A stretch of 14,185 bases of DNA. Source: CALIZF01 sp046292445 (GTDB lineage Bacteria; Pseudomonadota; Alphaproteobacteria; Rhodobacterales; Rhodobacteraceae). The stretch covers positions 1 through 14,185 of the forward strand of contig JBKBQT010000050.1 of NCBI GenBank assembly GCA_046292445.1, read 5' to 3'. Every line of letters starts with the position of its first letter. Within the stretch, counting starts at the first letter, position 1. Shown here in pieces: positions 6,709-12,810 of the stretch. The notes under the pieces were generated by a model. The model was not told the origin of the DNA and made no database searches. It saw only the letters and a list, made by a program, of their open reading frames with translations. A program made the position numbers and the translations under genes.

Positions 6709-7710
6709 TCAGATCCGCGCCAGCGCCGCCACCAGCGGATCGGCCCCGAAACGGAAGGGATCGGTCGCCGGCAGGCCCATCCGCGCCTCGACTTCCGCAA
6801 GATAGGCGCGCGCCGCGCCTTCCGCCATGGCCTGCGTGTTGATCGACACCCCCGCCACCACGCAGGCCGGGTTGGCGATGCGCGCCATCGTCAGGCTCAG
6901 GTCACGCAGCGCCTCGAGCGTCGGCATCCCGTAATGCGGCAGGCCGCGCATGTGGCTGCGCGTCGGTTCGTGGCAGAGGATCAGCGCATCGGGCTGCCCG
7001 CCGTGGATCAGCGCCAGCGTGACCCCGGAGTAGGAGACATGGAACAGCGACCCCTGCCCCTCGATCAGGTCCCAGTGATCGGGGTCGTTGTCCGGCGTCA
7101 GCCATTCGACCGCCCCGGCCATGAAATCGGCCACAACCGCATCGAGCGGCACGCCGTCCCCGGTGATGAGGATGCCGGTCTGTCCCGTGGCGCGGAACGT
7201 CGCCTTCATCCCCTGCGCCCGCATCGCCCGTTCGACGCAGAGCGCGGTATACATCTTGCCGATCGAGCAATCCGTCCCGACCGCCAGCATCCGCTTGCCG
7301 GCCCGCTTGATCCCGTTCGCGATCGGATAATCCACCGCCGGCACGCGCACGTCGTGCAAAACGCGCCCCGTCGCCCGGGCGACCGCCGCCAGATCCTCCT
7401 CGTCGCGCAAGAGGTTGTGCAGGCCCGAGGCGAGGTCGAACCCCTCTTCCAGCGCCGCGACCAGGACCTTCTTCCACGCCGGGCTGATGATCCCGCCGCG
7501 GTTGGCCACGCCGACCACGACGGTCCTGATCCCGGCCGCCTTCGCCTCGGCCAGCGTCATGTCCGGCAAGCCCATGTCCGCCCTGCAGCCGGGCATGCGG
7601 AACTGCCCGACCGCGTATTCGGGGCGCCAGTCCCTGATGCCCTGCGCCACCTTCGCCGCCAGCGGATCGGGCGCATCGCCAAGGAACAGAAGGTAGGGCG
7701 TTTCGATCAT
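6709..7710 (-). CDS. dgcN: DUF1611 family D-Glu N-acetyltransferase DgcN
   Basis: This encodes a 333-residue DUF1611 (COG3367) protein, the usual full length. Proteins of this family linked to a dgcA gene are called DgcN and are reported to N-acetylate D-glutamate as the first step of a D-Glu catabolic route; older databases called them putative NAD-dependent epimerases. Visible features are an N-terminal alpha/beta domain with GQFRMPGCRADMGLP (35-49) and VVVGVANRGG (64-73), then a P-loop-like GTDCSIGK (145-152) opening a nucleotide or CoA-binding second domain, IEGQGSLFHVSYSGVTLALI (216-235), LCHEPTR (245-251), and VVAGVSINTQ (284-293). The ATG has GGAG about 7 nt upstream. dgcA, a DUF6544 gene and dat follow on the same strand; mcl1 is divergent. 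Function is assigned by family and neighbour. Confidence 0.9.
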   Translation of the reverse strand: MIETPYLLFLGDAPDPLAAKVAQGIRDWRPEYAVGQFRMPGCRADMGLPDMTLAEAKAAGIRTVVVGVANRGGIISPAWKKVLVAALEEGFDLASGLHNLLRDEEDLAAVARATGRVLHDVRVPAVDYPIANGIKRAGKRMLAVGTDCSIGKMYTALCVERAMRAQGMKATFRATGQTGILITGDGVPLDAVVADFMAGAVEWLTPDNDPDHWDLIEGQGSLFHVSYSGVTLALIHGGQPDALILCHEPTRSHMRGLPHYGMPTLEALRDLSLTMARIANPACVVAGVSINTQAMAEGAARAYLAEVEARMGLPATDPFRFGADPLVAALARI

Positions 7711-7954
7711 GGCGCGGCTCCGGGCAGGCGGGGGTTGCGCCGGCAAGAATGCCCCGCATGCCCGCGAATGTCTTGGGGATGTCACGGCCCGACCGGGAGT
7801 TTCGCGCAAGATTTCTCGCCCGGGCGGCGATATCGCCGGATTTTCGTGCAGGAGGTGCCGGGTTTTCGCGGCGCGGCGGGGGGCTTGCCGCGATGGGCGC
7901 AATAATCTACGCCATCCGCGCTATAGCCCGACATATCCTGTCCCGAGGTCGCCC
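7711..7954. promoter_or_regulatory. Divergent control region between dgcN and mcl1
   Basis: This 244-bp non-coding region must hold the promoters of both dgcN (leftward) and mcl1 (rightward). I find no convincing -35/-10 pair for either. It contains a perfect 14-bp palindrome at 7825-7838 and an A+T-rich patch near 7901-7937 (AATAAT, CTATAG, CATATC) just before the mcl1 ribosome binding site, the likeliest place for the mcl1 promoter. Confidence 0.5.
7825..7838. promoter_or_regulatory. Perfect 14-bp palindrome, candidate operator
   Basis: CGGCGATATCGCCG is its own reverse complement. It lies near the middle of the dgcN/mcl1 divergent region, 115 bp from the dgcN start and 117 bp from the mcl1 start. 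A dimeric regulator could bind here. Short G+C-rich palindromes also arise by chance in such DNA, so this is a candidate only. Confidence 0.35.
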
Positions 7955-8911
7955 ATGTCCTTCCGCCTCCAGCCCCCCGCCCCGTCGCGCCCCAATCGCT
8001 GCCAGCTCTTCGGCCCGGCCTCGCGCCCGACGCTCTTCGCCAAGATGGCGGCATCGGCGGCCGATGTGATCAACCTCGACCTCGAGGATTCGGTCGCTCC
8101 CACCGACAAGGACACGGCACGGGCCAATGCGGTGGCCGCAACGCATGAGGTGGATTGGGGCAGCAAGACGCTGAGCGTGCGGATCAACGGCCTCGATTCG
8201 CCCTGGTGGTATCGCGACGTGGTGGACCTGATCGAAAACGGCTCCGACCGGCTCGATCTCATCATGATCCCCAAGGCGGGCTGTGCCGAGGACATTTATG
8301 CGGTCGATGCGCTCGTGACCGCCGCCGAAAAGGCGGCCCGCCGCAAGCGGCGGCTCGGCTTCGAGGTCATCATCGAATCGGCCGCCGGCATCAGCCATGT
8401 CGAGGCCATCGCCGCCGCCAGCCCGCGCCTGCAGGCCATGAGCCTCGGGGCGGCCGATTTCGCCGCATCCATGGGCATGCAGACCACCGGCATCGGCGGC
8501 ACGCAGGCCAATTACTACATGCTGCACGAGGGCGCGAAATACTGGGCCGACCCCTGGCACTGGGCGCAGGCGTCCATCGTGGCGGCCTGCCGCACGCACG
8601 GCCTGCTGCCGGTCGATGGCCCGTTCGGCGATTTCAGCGACGACGAGGGGTTCCGCGCGCAGGCACGGCGATCGGCGACGCTGGGGATGGTGGGGAAATG
8701 GGCGATCCACCCGCGGCAGGTGGCGCTTGCCAACGAGGTCTTCACCCCCTCGCCCGAAGCGGTCGCCGAGGCGCGCGAGATCCTCGCGGCGATGGAGGCG
8801 GCCAAGGCCCGCGGCGAGGGCGCGACGACCTACAAGGGCAGGCTTGTGGATATCGCCAGCATCAAGCAGGCCGAGGTCGTGGTCCGCATGGCCGAGATGA
8901 CCGGGCAATAG
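7955..8911 (+). CDS. mcl1: L-malyl-CoA/beta-methylmalyl-CoA lyase
   Basis: This is L-malyl-CoA/beta-methylmalyl-CoA lyase, a cytosolic Mg2+-dependent CitE-like enzyme. It reversibly splits (2R,3S)-beta-methylmalyl-CoA to glyoxylate and propionyl-CoA, and L-malyl-CoA to glyoxylate and acetyl-CoA. It serves the ethylmalonyl-CoA pathway of acetate assimilation. The 318-residue product has the length of Rhodobacter Mcl1 and begins with the near-identical MSFRLQPPAPSRPNRCQLFG. Key residues are at the family positions: R76 (SVRINGL), metal ligands E141 (VIIESAAG) and D168 (SLGAADFAASMGMQTTGIGG). The C-terminal lid region with WAIHPRQ is present. GAGG (7945-7948) is 6 nt from the ATG; the open frame upstream is not coding. 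It is divergent from dgcN and is followed by a 291-bp gap before accA, another acetyl-CoA gene. Confidence 0.96.
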   Translation: MSFRLQPPAPSRPNRCQLFGPASRPTLFAKMAASAADVINLDLEDSVAPTDKDTARANAVAATHEVDWGSKTLSVRINGLDSPWWYRDVVDLIENGSDRLDLIMIPKAGCAEDIYAVDALVTAAEKAARRKRRLGFEVIIESAAGISHVEAIAAASPRLQAMSLGAADFAASMGMQTTGIGGTQANYYMLHEGAKYWADPWHWAQASIVAACRTHGLLPVDGPFGDFSDDEGFRAQARRSATLGMVGKWAIHPRQVALANEVFTPSPEAVAEAREILAAMEAAKARGEGATTYKGRLVDIASIKQAEVVVRMAEMTGQ

Positions 8912-8924
8912 TTCTCGGATTGCC

Positions 8925-8968
8925 GCCCGATTTGTCATGAATTCGTGACAATCGCCTGCGAATCGGGC
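8925..8968 (+). other. Nested inverted repeat behind mcl1
   Basis: The arms GCCCGATT (8925-8932) and AATCGGGC (8961-8968) enclose the near-perfect palindrome TTGTCATGAATTCGTGACAA (8932-8951), whose single unsymmetrical pair is a G/T. It starts 14 nt after the mcl1 stop. As RNA the inner part folds as an 8-bp stem with an AAUU loop, so a mcl1 3'-end structure is possible, but no T tract follows. As DNA it looks like an operator. Confidence 0.45.
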
Positions 8969-9037
8969 ACGCTGCAAACAAGCCCCACCGCCGGCTCCGG
9001 GAGAGGAGGCCCGTCCGGCGGATCAGGGGAACCGGCA

Positions 9038-9064
9038 CGCCCCGGGGCAATGGCCCCCGGGGCG
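9038..9064 (+). other. Stable G+C hairpin upstream of accA
   Basis: CGCCCCGGGG (9038-9047) pairs perfectly with CCCCGGGGCG (9055-9064) across a 7-nt loop. Each arm also contains the self-complementary CCCCGGGG. No T tract follows, so it is not a classic intrinsic terminator. It could slow read-through from mcl1, lie in an upstream mRNA leader, or bind protein. Confidence 0.4.
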
Positions 9065-9133
9065 TTGCTGCGTCGGGCCGGGCGCGAAAGCCGAAGATGG
9101 GGCGAGGTTCGGGGGTTCGGGCCATTGCCCGAG

Positions 9134-9162
9134 TTGCAAACGCGCCATCCGCACGCGATATA
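9134..9162 (+). promoter_or_regulatory. Candidate promoter of accA
   Basis: TTGCAA (9134-9139, 4/6 match to the -35) is followed after 17 bp by GATATA (9157-9162), or two bases later by TATACC (9159-9164, 4/6). Transcription would start near 9170 and give a leader of about 33 nt to the accA ATG at 9203. The -10 region overlaps the first unit of the tandem repeat. Confidence 0.38.
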
Positions 9163-9183
9163 CCCCCGTGATATACCCCCCGT
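9157..9183 (+). repeat. Tandem repeat of GATATACCCCC(C)GT
   Basis: Two adjacent units, GATATACCCCCGT (9157-9169) and GATATACCCCCCGT (9170-9183), differ by one C. They end 19 nt before the accA start and carry the most A+T-rich bases in the gap. They may reflect a recent duplication of a -10-like element or a repeated protein site. Confidence 0.6.
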
Positions 9184-9202
9184 GGGGCTGGCGGAGCGCA
9201 GG

Positions 9203-10162
9203 ATGCAGTATCTCGATTTCGAAAAACCGCTTGCCGAGATCGAGGGCAAGGCCGAGGAGCTTCGCGCGCTCGGCCGCCGCAACGCAGGCATGGAGATCGC
9301 CAAGGAGGCCGAGGCGCTCGACCGCAAGGCCGAGCAACTGCTGCGCGATCTCTACAAGGGCCTGACGCCCTGGCAGAAATGCCAGGTCGCGCGCCACCCC
9401 GAGCGGCCCCATTGCCGCGACTATGTCGAGGCGCTGTTCACCGACTGGATGCCGCTTGCGGGCGACCGGGCCTTTGCCGAGGACGTGGCGGTGATGGGCG
9501 GGCTGGCGCGGTTCGAGGACCGGCCCGTGGTGGTGATCGGACACGAGAAGGGCAACGACACCAAGAGCCGGATCGAGCGGAATTTCGGCATGGCGCGGCC
9601 CGAAGGCTATCGCAAGGCGATCCGGCTGATGGATCTGGCCCACCGCTTCCGCCTGCCGGTGGTGGCGCTGGTCGATACCCCCGGCGCCTATCCCGGCAAG
9701 GGCGCCGAAGAGCGCGGACAGGCCGAGGCGATCGCGAGGGCGACGCAGAAATGCCTCGAGATCGCGGTGCCGCTGGTCGCGGTGGTGATCGGCGAGGGCG
9801 GGTCGGGCGGGGCGGTGGCCTTTGCCACCGCGAACCGGGTGGCGATGCTGGAGCACGCGATCTATTCGGTCATCAGCCCCGAGGGTTGCGCCTCGATCCT
9901 GTGGAAGGACGCCGAGAAGATGCGCGAGGCGGCCGAGGCGCTGCGCCTGACGGCGCAGGACCTGCTTCGGCTCGGGGTGATCGACCGGATCATCCGCGAG
10001 CCCGTGGGCGGCGCGCAGCGCGACCCGCAGGCGGCCGTCGCCGCGGTCGGCGAGGCGATCCGGGGCATGCTGATGGAGCTCGACGGCATGAAGCCCGCCG
10101 CGCTCGTCCGCGACCGGCGGCGCAAGTTCCTCGACATGGGCACCAAGGGCCTCGCGGCATGA
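9203..10162 (+). CDS. accA: Acetyl-CoA carboxylase carboxyltransferase subunit alpha
   Basis: This is the alpha subunit of the carboxyltransferase part of acetyl-CoA carboxylase, which with AccD moves carboxyl from biotinyl-AccB to acetyl-CoA to make malonyl-CoA for fatty acid synthesis. The 319-residue product has the family length. It starts with the typical MQYLDFEKPLAEIEGKAEEL helix. Characteristic blocks are PWQKCQVARHPERP (56-69), GHEKGNDTKSRIERNFGMA (113-131), RPEGYRKAIRLM, VDTPGAYPGKGAEERGQA (157-174), the oxyanion-type glycine loop VIGEGGSGGA (195-204), and YSVISPEGCASILWKD (221-236). GGAG (9193-9196) lies 6 nt before the ATG. The stop overlaps the start of the downstream gdx gene (ATGA), so the two are translationally coupled. 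Confidence 0.97.
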   Translation: MQYLDFEKPLAEIEGKAEELRALGRRNAGMEIAKEAEALDRKAEQLLRDLYKGLTPWQKCQVARHPERPHCRDYVEALFTDWMPLAGDRAFAEDVAVMGGLARFEDRPVVVIGHEKGNDTKSRIERNFGMARPEGYRKAIRLMDLAHRFRLPVVALVDTPGAYPGKGAEERGQAEAIARATQKCLEIAVPLVAVVIGEGGSGGAVAFATANRVAMLEHAIYSVISPEGCASILWKDAEKMREAAEALRLTAQDLLRLGVIDRIIREPVGGAQRDPQAAVAAVGEAIRGMLMELDGMKPAALVRDRRRKFLDMGTKGLAA

Positions 10163-10482
10163 GCGCGATCGGGCCCTGGGGCCTCGTGCTGCTGGCGGGG
10201 CTCCTCGAGGTCGGCTGGGCGGTCGGGCTGAAATATTCGATGGGTTTCACGCGACCGGTCCCTACTGTGCTGACGATCGCGGGGGCGCTGGCAAGCTTCT
10301 GGCTGCTGGCGCAGGCGATGCAGGCGCTGCCGGTCGGGACGGCCTATGCCGTCTGGGTCGGTGTCGGCGCGGTCGGGACGGCGATCCTCGGGATCGTTCT
10401 GTTCGGCGAGCCGGTGAACGCGGTGCGCATCCTCGGCATCCTGCTGGTCGTGGCCGGGATCGTGGCGCTGCGGGTGGCCTGA
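10159..10482 (+). CDS. gdx: Gdx/SugE-type small multidrug resistance transporter
   Basis: This is a 107-residue inner-membrane protein of the small multidrug resistance family with four predicted helices; such proteins work as antiparallel dimers exchanging protons for a cation. The first helix carries the essential glutamate E17 in LLEVGWAVGLKYSMGFTRP. The tryptophan three residues later and the LKY..GF pattern are typical of the Gdx (SugE) subtype, which exports guanidinium, rather than of broad QacE/EmrE pumps, which lack that tryptophan. PVGTAYAVWVGVGAVGTAILGIVLFGE (helix 3) matches the subtype closely. The gene overlaps the accA stop by 4 nt (ATGA), and no guanidine riboswitch could precede it. 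A G+C hairpin follows the stop. Substrate is assigned by similarity; some Gdx-like pumps also carry small quaternary ammonium ions. Confidence 0.9.
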   Translation: MSAIGPWGLVLLAGLLEVGWAVGLKYSMGFTRPVPTVLTIAGALASFWLLAQAMQALPVGTAYAVWVGVGAVGTAILGIVLFGEPVNAVRILGILLVVAGIVALRVA

Positions 10483-10486
10483 GGCG

Positions 10487-10508
10487 GCGCGCCGGCCAAA
10501 CGGCGCGC
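10487..10508. terminator. G+C hairpin after gdx, possible terminator
   Basis: GCGCGCCG (10487-10494) pairs perfectly with CGGCGCGC (10501-10508) around a 6-nt loop, only 4 nt after the gdx stop and within the 90-bp gap between convergent genes. No T run follows on either strand, so termination may be weak or Rho-assisted. Confidence 0.45.
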
Positions 10509-10515
10509 GGGACGG

Positions 10516-10548
10516 CGGGCGGCGCGTGAGTATTTGCGGAACGATGAA
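10516..10548 (+). repeat. Rhodobacterales-type extragenic element, copy B
   Basis: CGGCGCGTGAGTATTTG, then 8 nt, then TGAA lies about 34 nt behind the gdx stop and in the same sense as gdx. It shares the core TATTTG-N8-TGAA and the CGGCG lead with copy A (6651-6680). The TATTTG boxes begin 48 nt and 41 nt after the respective stop codons. Confidence 0.6.
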
Positions 10549-10572
10549 GTCCGGGGGCGGGAGCGGGCCGCG

Positions 10573-11175
10573 CTACCACATGGTGCGGGCCGCGCGGCCC
10601 GGCCAGTCGGCGTCATAGGCCGCGCCGTCGAAGCCGCCGCGCGTGATCTCGGCCAGCATGTCGCCGACGGTCGGCAGGCCTTCGGCATCGTTCCGGCCCG
10701 ACCAGAGGCCGGCGCGCAGGATGGCGCGGGCGCATTGCGGATAGACCTCGGCGATGGCGATCGCGATGACGCTGCGCGGCCGCGCGCCGGCGCGATCGAA
10801 CCGGGCGGTCAGGGCGGGATCGGCCGAGAGGCGGGCCCGGCCGTTCACCCGCATCGCATTCCCCGCGCCGGGGATGAGAAACAGGAGCGAGACGCGCCCG
10901 TCGCGGACGATGTTGCGCAGGCTGTCGATCCGGTCGTTGCCGCGCCAGTCGGGGAGCAGCAGCGTCGCGTCATCGGCGATCTGCACCACCGGGCCGTCAT
11001 CGCCGCGTGGCGAGCCGTCGGTGCCCTCGGGGCCGACCGTGGTCAGGATGCAGAAGCGGGCGCGCGCGATCCAGGCGCGATAGGACGTGCTGAGGCGGGG
11101 CGCGACCTTGACGGTGGCCGCCGTGCCGGGGGTGCCGTAGAGCGCGGCGAGGGCGGCTTCGGTGTCAATCCACAT
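10573..11175 (-). CDS. Pyridoxamine-phosphate-oxidase-like (PPOX) flavoprotein
   Basis: This encodes a 200-residue protein with the split beta-barrel fold of pyridoxamine 5'-phosphate oxidase-like flavoproteins, most like the FMN-dependent MSMEG_1061-type subgroup. Supporting segments are RAWIARARFCILTTVGPEG (substrate/FMN sheet), SPRGDDGPVVQI, LLLPDWRGNDRIDSLRNI (phosphate-binding stretch), RVSLLFLIPGAGNAMRVNGRARLSADP, and PQCARAILRAGLW. Members are thought to reduce or oxidise small molecules with FMN or related cofactors, but the physiological substrate is unknown. The ATG at 11175 was chosen because GGAG lies 7 nt before it; an ATG five codons upstream lacks a ribosome site. The gene overlaps the end of plsC by 11 nt and closes the ftsE-ftsX-plsC chain. 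No role in division is implied. Confidence 0.85.
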   Translation of the reverse strand: MWIDTEAALAALYGTPGTAATVKVAPRLSTSYRAWIARARFCILTTVGPEGTDGSPRGDDGPVVQIADDATLLLPDWRGNDRIDSLRNIVRDGRVSLLFLIPGAGNAMRVNGRARLSADPALTARFDRAGARPRSVIAIAIAEVYPQCARAILRAGLWSGRNDAEGLPTVGDMLAEITRGGFDGAAYDADWPGRAARTMW

Positions 11176-11929
11176 CGGCGATCTCCGCATCCTCGAGGGT
11201 GCCGCGGCGAAAGCCGGCCTCGGTCATCAGGCGGCTCGATGCGGTTTCGATCCGGGATTCGAGGTCGGCCATGAAGGCCTCGACCGGCTGGCCGGGGGGG
11301 ATGGCGTCGAGGAATTCGACCACGCCGAGGCCGGGGCGGCGCAGGATGCCGCGGCGGGGCCAGAACACGCCCACGTTGGTCGCCGCCGGGATGCAGGGCT
11401 GTCCAAGCTGGGCGTAGAGATGGCCCGTCCCGATCTTGTACGGCCGGTGCGCGCCCGGCGGAACGCGGGTTCCCTGGGGATAGATGATGAGCTGGCCGGG
11501 CAGGGCCGCGCCCCGCGCGACCCCCTCCATCATCTGGCGGATCGCGGCCGAGCGCTTGCCGCGGTCCACCGGCACGCAGCCGATGCGCAGGGCATACCAG
11601 CCGAGGATCGGGGCCCAGATCAGTTCGCGCTTCATGATGAACTTCGGCCGCGGCACTTCCGAGACGATCAGGATGATGTCGAAGAAGCTCTGGTGCTTGG
11701 CCGCGATCAGCGCCTCGCCCTGCGGGACGGTGCCGCGGACCTCGGACCTGAGGCCGAGCATGACGCGCGCCGTGAAGCGCACCCAGCGGCAATAGGTGCG
11801 CACGCCGGCGAAGGCGCCGCGGCGGTCGGCAATGGCCCAGGGGGTGAAGAACACCGCCATCAGGGCCATCATCGCATACATCTGCCCGATGAACAGCGCC
11901 GAGACGGCATAGCGCAGCGGCAGGGGCAT
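11165..11929 (-). CDS. plsC: 1-acyl-sn-glycerol-3-phosphate acyltransferase
   Basis: This encodes a 254-residue membrane-associated acyltransferase of the PlsC/LPLAT family, which acylates lysophosphatidic acid to phosphatidic acid in phospholipid synthesis. An N-terminal membrane segment (about residues 9-30) precedes the four family blocks: catalytic HQSFFD (H79-D84, the HX4D motif), VPVDRGKRSAAI (119-130), YPQGTR (150-155), and IPAATNVGVFW (180-190). In block III glutamine replaces the usual glutamate of FPEGTR. I use the ATG at 11929, whose A is the last base of the ftsX TGA; a GTG one codon upstream is equally possible, and GGGAG precedes both. The gene ends 11 nt inside the PPOX gene. 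Some family members instead acylate ornithine or other lysolipids, so the substrate is by family. Confidence 0.9.
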   Translation of the reverse strand: MPLPLRYAVSALFIGQMYAMMALMAVFFTPWAIADRRGAFAGVRTYCRWVRFTARVMLGLRSEVRGTVPQGEALIAAKHQSFFDIILIVSEVPRPKFIMKRELIWAPILGWYALRIGCVPVDRGKRSAAIRQMMEGVARGAALPGQLIIYPQGTRVPPGAHRPYKIGTGHLYAQLGQPCIPAATNVGVFWPRRGILRRPGLGVVEFLDAIPPGQPVEAFMADLESRIETASSRLMTEAGFRRGTLEDAEIADVD

Positions 11930-12810
11930 CACGACATCTCCCGCAGGCGGCCGAGCGCGGCGGCGCGTGTGGCGAGGAAGGCGACAAGGGCGGCGAGGGG
12001 GGGCAGCAGGAGCGGGAGGAGCCAGCCCGGCCCGACGAAGGCAAGGCCGGTCAGGAACCCGCCCGCCGGCTCTGCCGAGGGCAGGAGCGCGATGCCGAGC
12101 ATGCCGGCAAAGGCCCCCGCGGCCGAGCCTGCCAGCGCGCGCAGGGTGAAACGGCGGGTGAACGCGCGGGCGATATAGCCATCCTCGGCCCCCACGAGGC
12201 GCAGCACCCGGATCACCGGCGCATTGGCCGCGAGTGCCGCATTGGCCGCCAGCGTGATCATCGCCGCCATCGCCCCGCCGATCAGCACCAGCGCCGCCGC
12301 CCCGAGCAGGCGCAGCCGGTCGGCCGCGACCGCGAGCGGGCGGCGCCAGCGGGTGTGATCGTCGAGCAGGGCCGCCGGCGCCTCGGCCGCAAGGCGCAGC
12401 CGCAGGCCCTCGCTGTCATAGGACGGGCGGTCCTCGACGACCTCGACGAGCCGTGGCAGCGACAGGGCATCGACCGGCAGGTCGGGGCCGAACCACGGCT
12501 CGAGCAGGGCGCGCTGCTCGGCCAGCGTCAGGGCGCGCGCGCTGGCCACGCCCGGCGTCGTCTCGAGCACGGCGAGAACGGCGCGCAGCTGCGCGTCGGC
12601 CTGATCGGGCGGGGCGGCGATCCGGATCGTCGCGCTGCGGGCCAGCGCGCCGGACCACCGGTCGGCCAGCCGGCCTGCCGCCATCGAAAGGGCGAGCGCG
12701 AAGACGGCAAGGAAGGCCATGGCCGCGGCGGTGAACCCGGTAAGCCACGCGGTCGGCCCGGCCGGGGGCACGACGCGGTCGGCGGGGGTCACGGCGCCGG
12801 CCTCGGTCAC
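11929..12810 (-). CDS. ftsX: Cell division protein FtsX
   Basis: This encodes a 293-residue integral membrane protein matching FtsX, the membrane subunit of the FtsEX complex that, at the division site, transmits ATP hydrolysis to periplasmic peptidoglycan hydrolase regulators. Layout: cytoplasmic N-terminus, membrane helix 1 (about 24-44), a periplasmic domain (about 45-165, with TPGVASARALTLAEQRALLEPW), then three helices near 170-195, 225-245 and 262-288. LVGAEDGYIARAFTRRF (about 212-228) is the typical cytosolic coupling segment. The sequence is divergent, as is usual for FtsX, so identification relies strongly on the upstream ftsE. The GTG start overlaps the ftsE stop by 4 nt (GTGA). Its own stop overlaps the plsC ATG by 1 nt. 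Confidence 0.9.
   Translation of the reverse strand: MTEAGAVTPADRVVPPAGPTAWLTGFTAAAMAFLAVFALALSMAAGRLADRWSGALARSATIRIAAPPDQADAQLRAVLAVLETTPGVASARALTLAEQRALLEPWFGPDLPVDALSLPRLVEVVEDRPSYDSEGLRLRLAAEAPAALLDDHTRWRRPLAVAADRLRLLGAAALVLIGGAMAAMITLAANAALAANAPVIRVLRLVGAEDGYIARAFTRRFTLRALAGSAAGAFAGMLGIALLPSAEPAGGFLTGLAFVGPGWLLPLLLPPLAALVAFLATRAAALGRLREMS

Larger units (their letters stand above)
8912..9202 (+). promoter_or_regulatory. Non-coding leader/promoter region of accA
   Basis: This 291-bp gap holds, in order, a nested inverted repeat behind mcl1, a 10-bp G+C hairpin (9038-9064), a promoter-like pair (9134-9162) and a 13/14-nt tandem repeat (9157-9183), then the accA ribosome binding site. An open frame continues through it in phase with accA, but its predicted peptide is low-complexity Gly/Pro/Arg and unlike any AccA N-terminus, so I treat it as untranslated. 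Confidence 0.6.

Noticed and set aside
6589..7905. 438-residue rightward open frame antisense to dgcN
   Set aside because: Composition is Arg/His/Asp/Pro-rich without any recognisable domain, and the dgcN strand explains the region fully.
7849..7906. AGGAGGTG on the plus strand as the ribosome site of a small upstream gene before mcl1
   Set aside because: No ATG stands at a suitable distance, and a GTG frame inside the motif ends after a few low-complexity codons; probably chance.
7907..8977. 356-residue leftward open frame antisense to mcl1
   Set aside because: It is a mirror of the mcl1 codon pattern; mcl1 has all catalytic residues at the family positions.
8945..9202. 86-residue N-terminal extension of accA
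   Set aside because: The predicted peptide is Gly/Pro/Arg-rich and unlike AccA, while the ATG at 9203 has a good ribosome site and gives the normal length. The stretch also contains hairpin and tandem-repeat DNA.
10483..10572. Gap between the gdx and PPOX genes as a guanidine riboswitch or small RNA
   Set aside because: It lies downstream of gdx rather than upstream, and holds only a short G+C hairpin and the dispersed element; no riboswitch core is visible.
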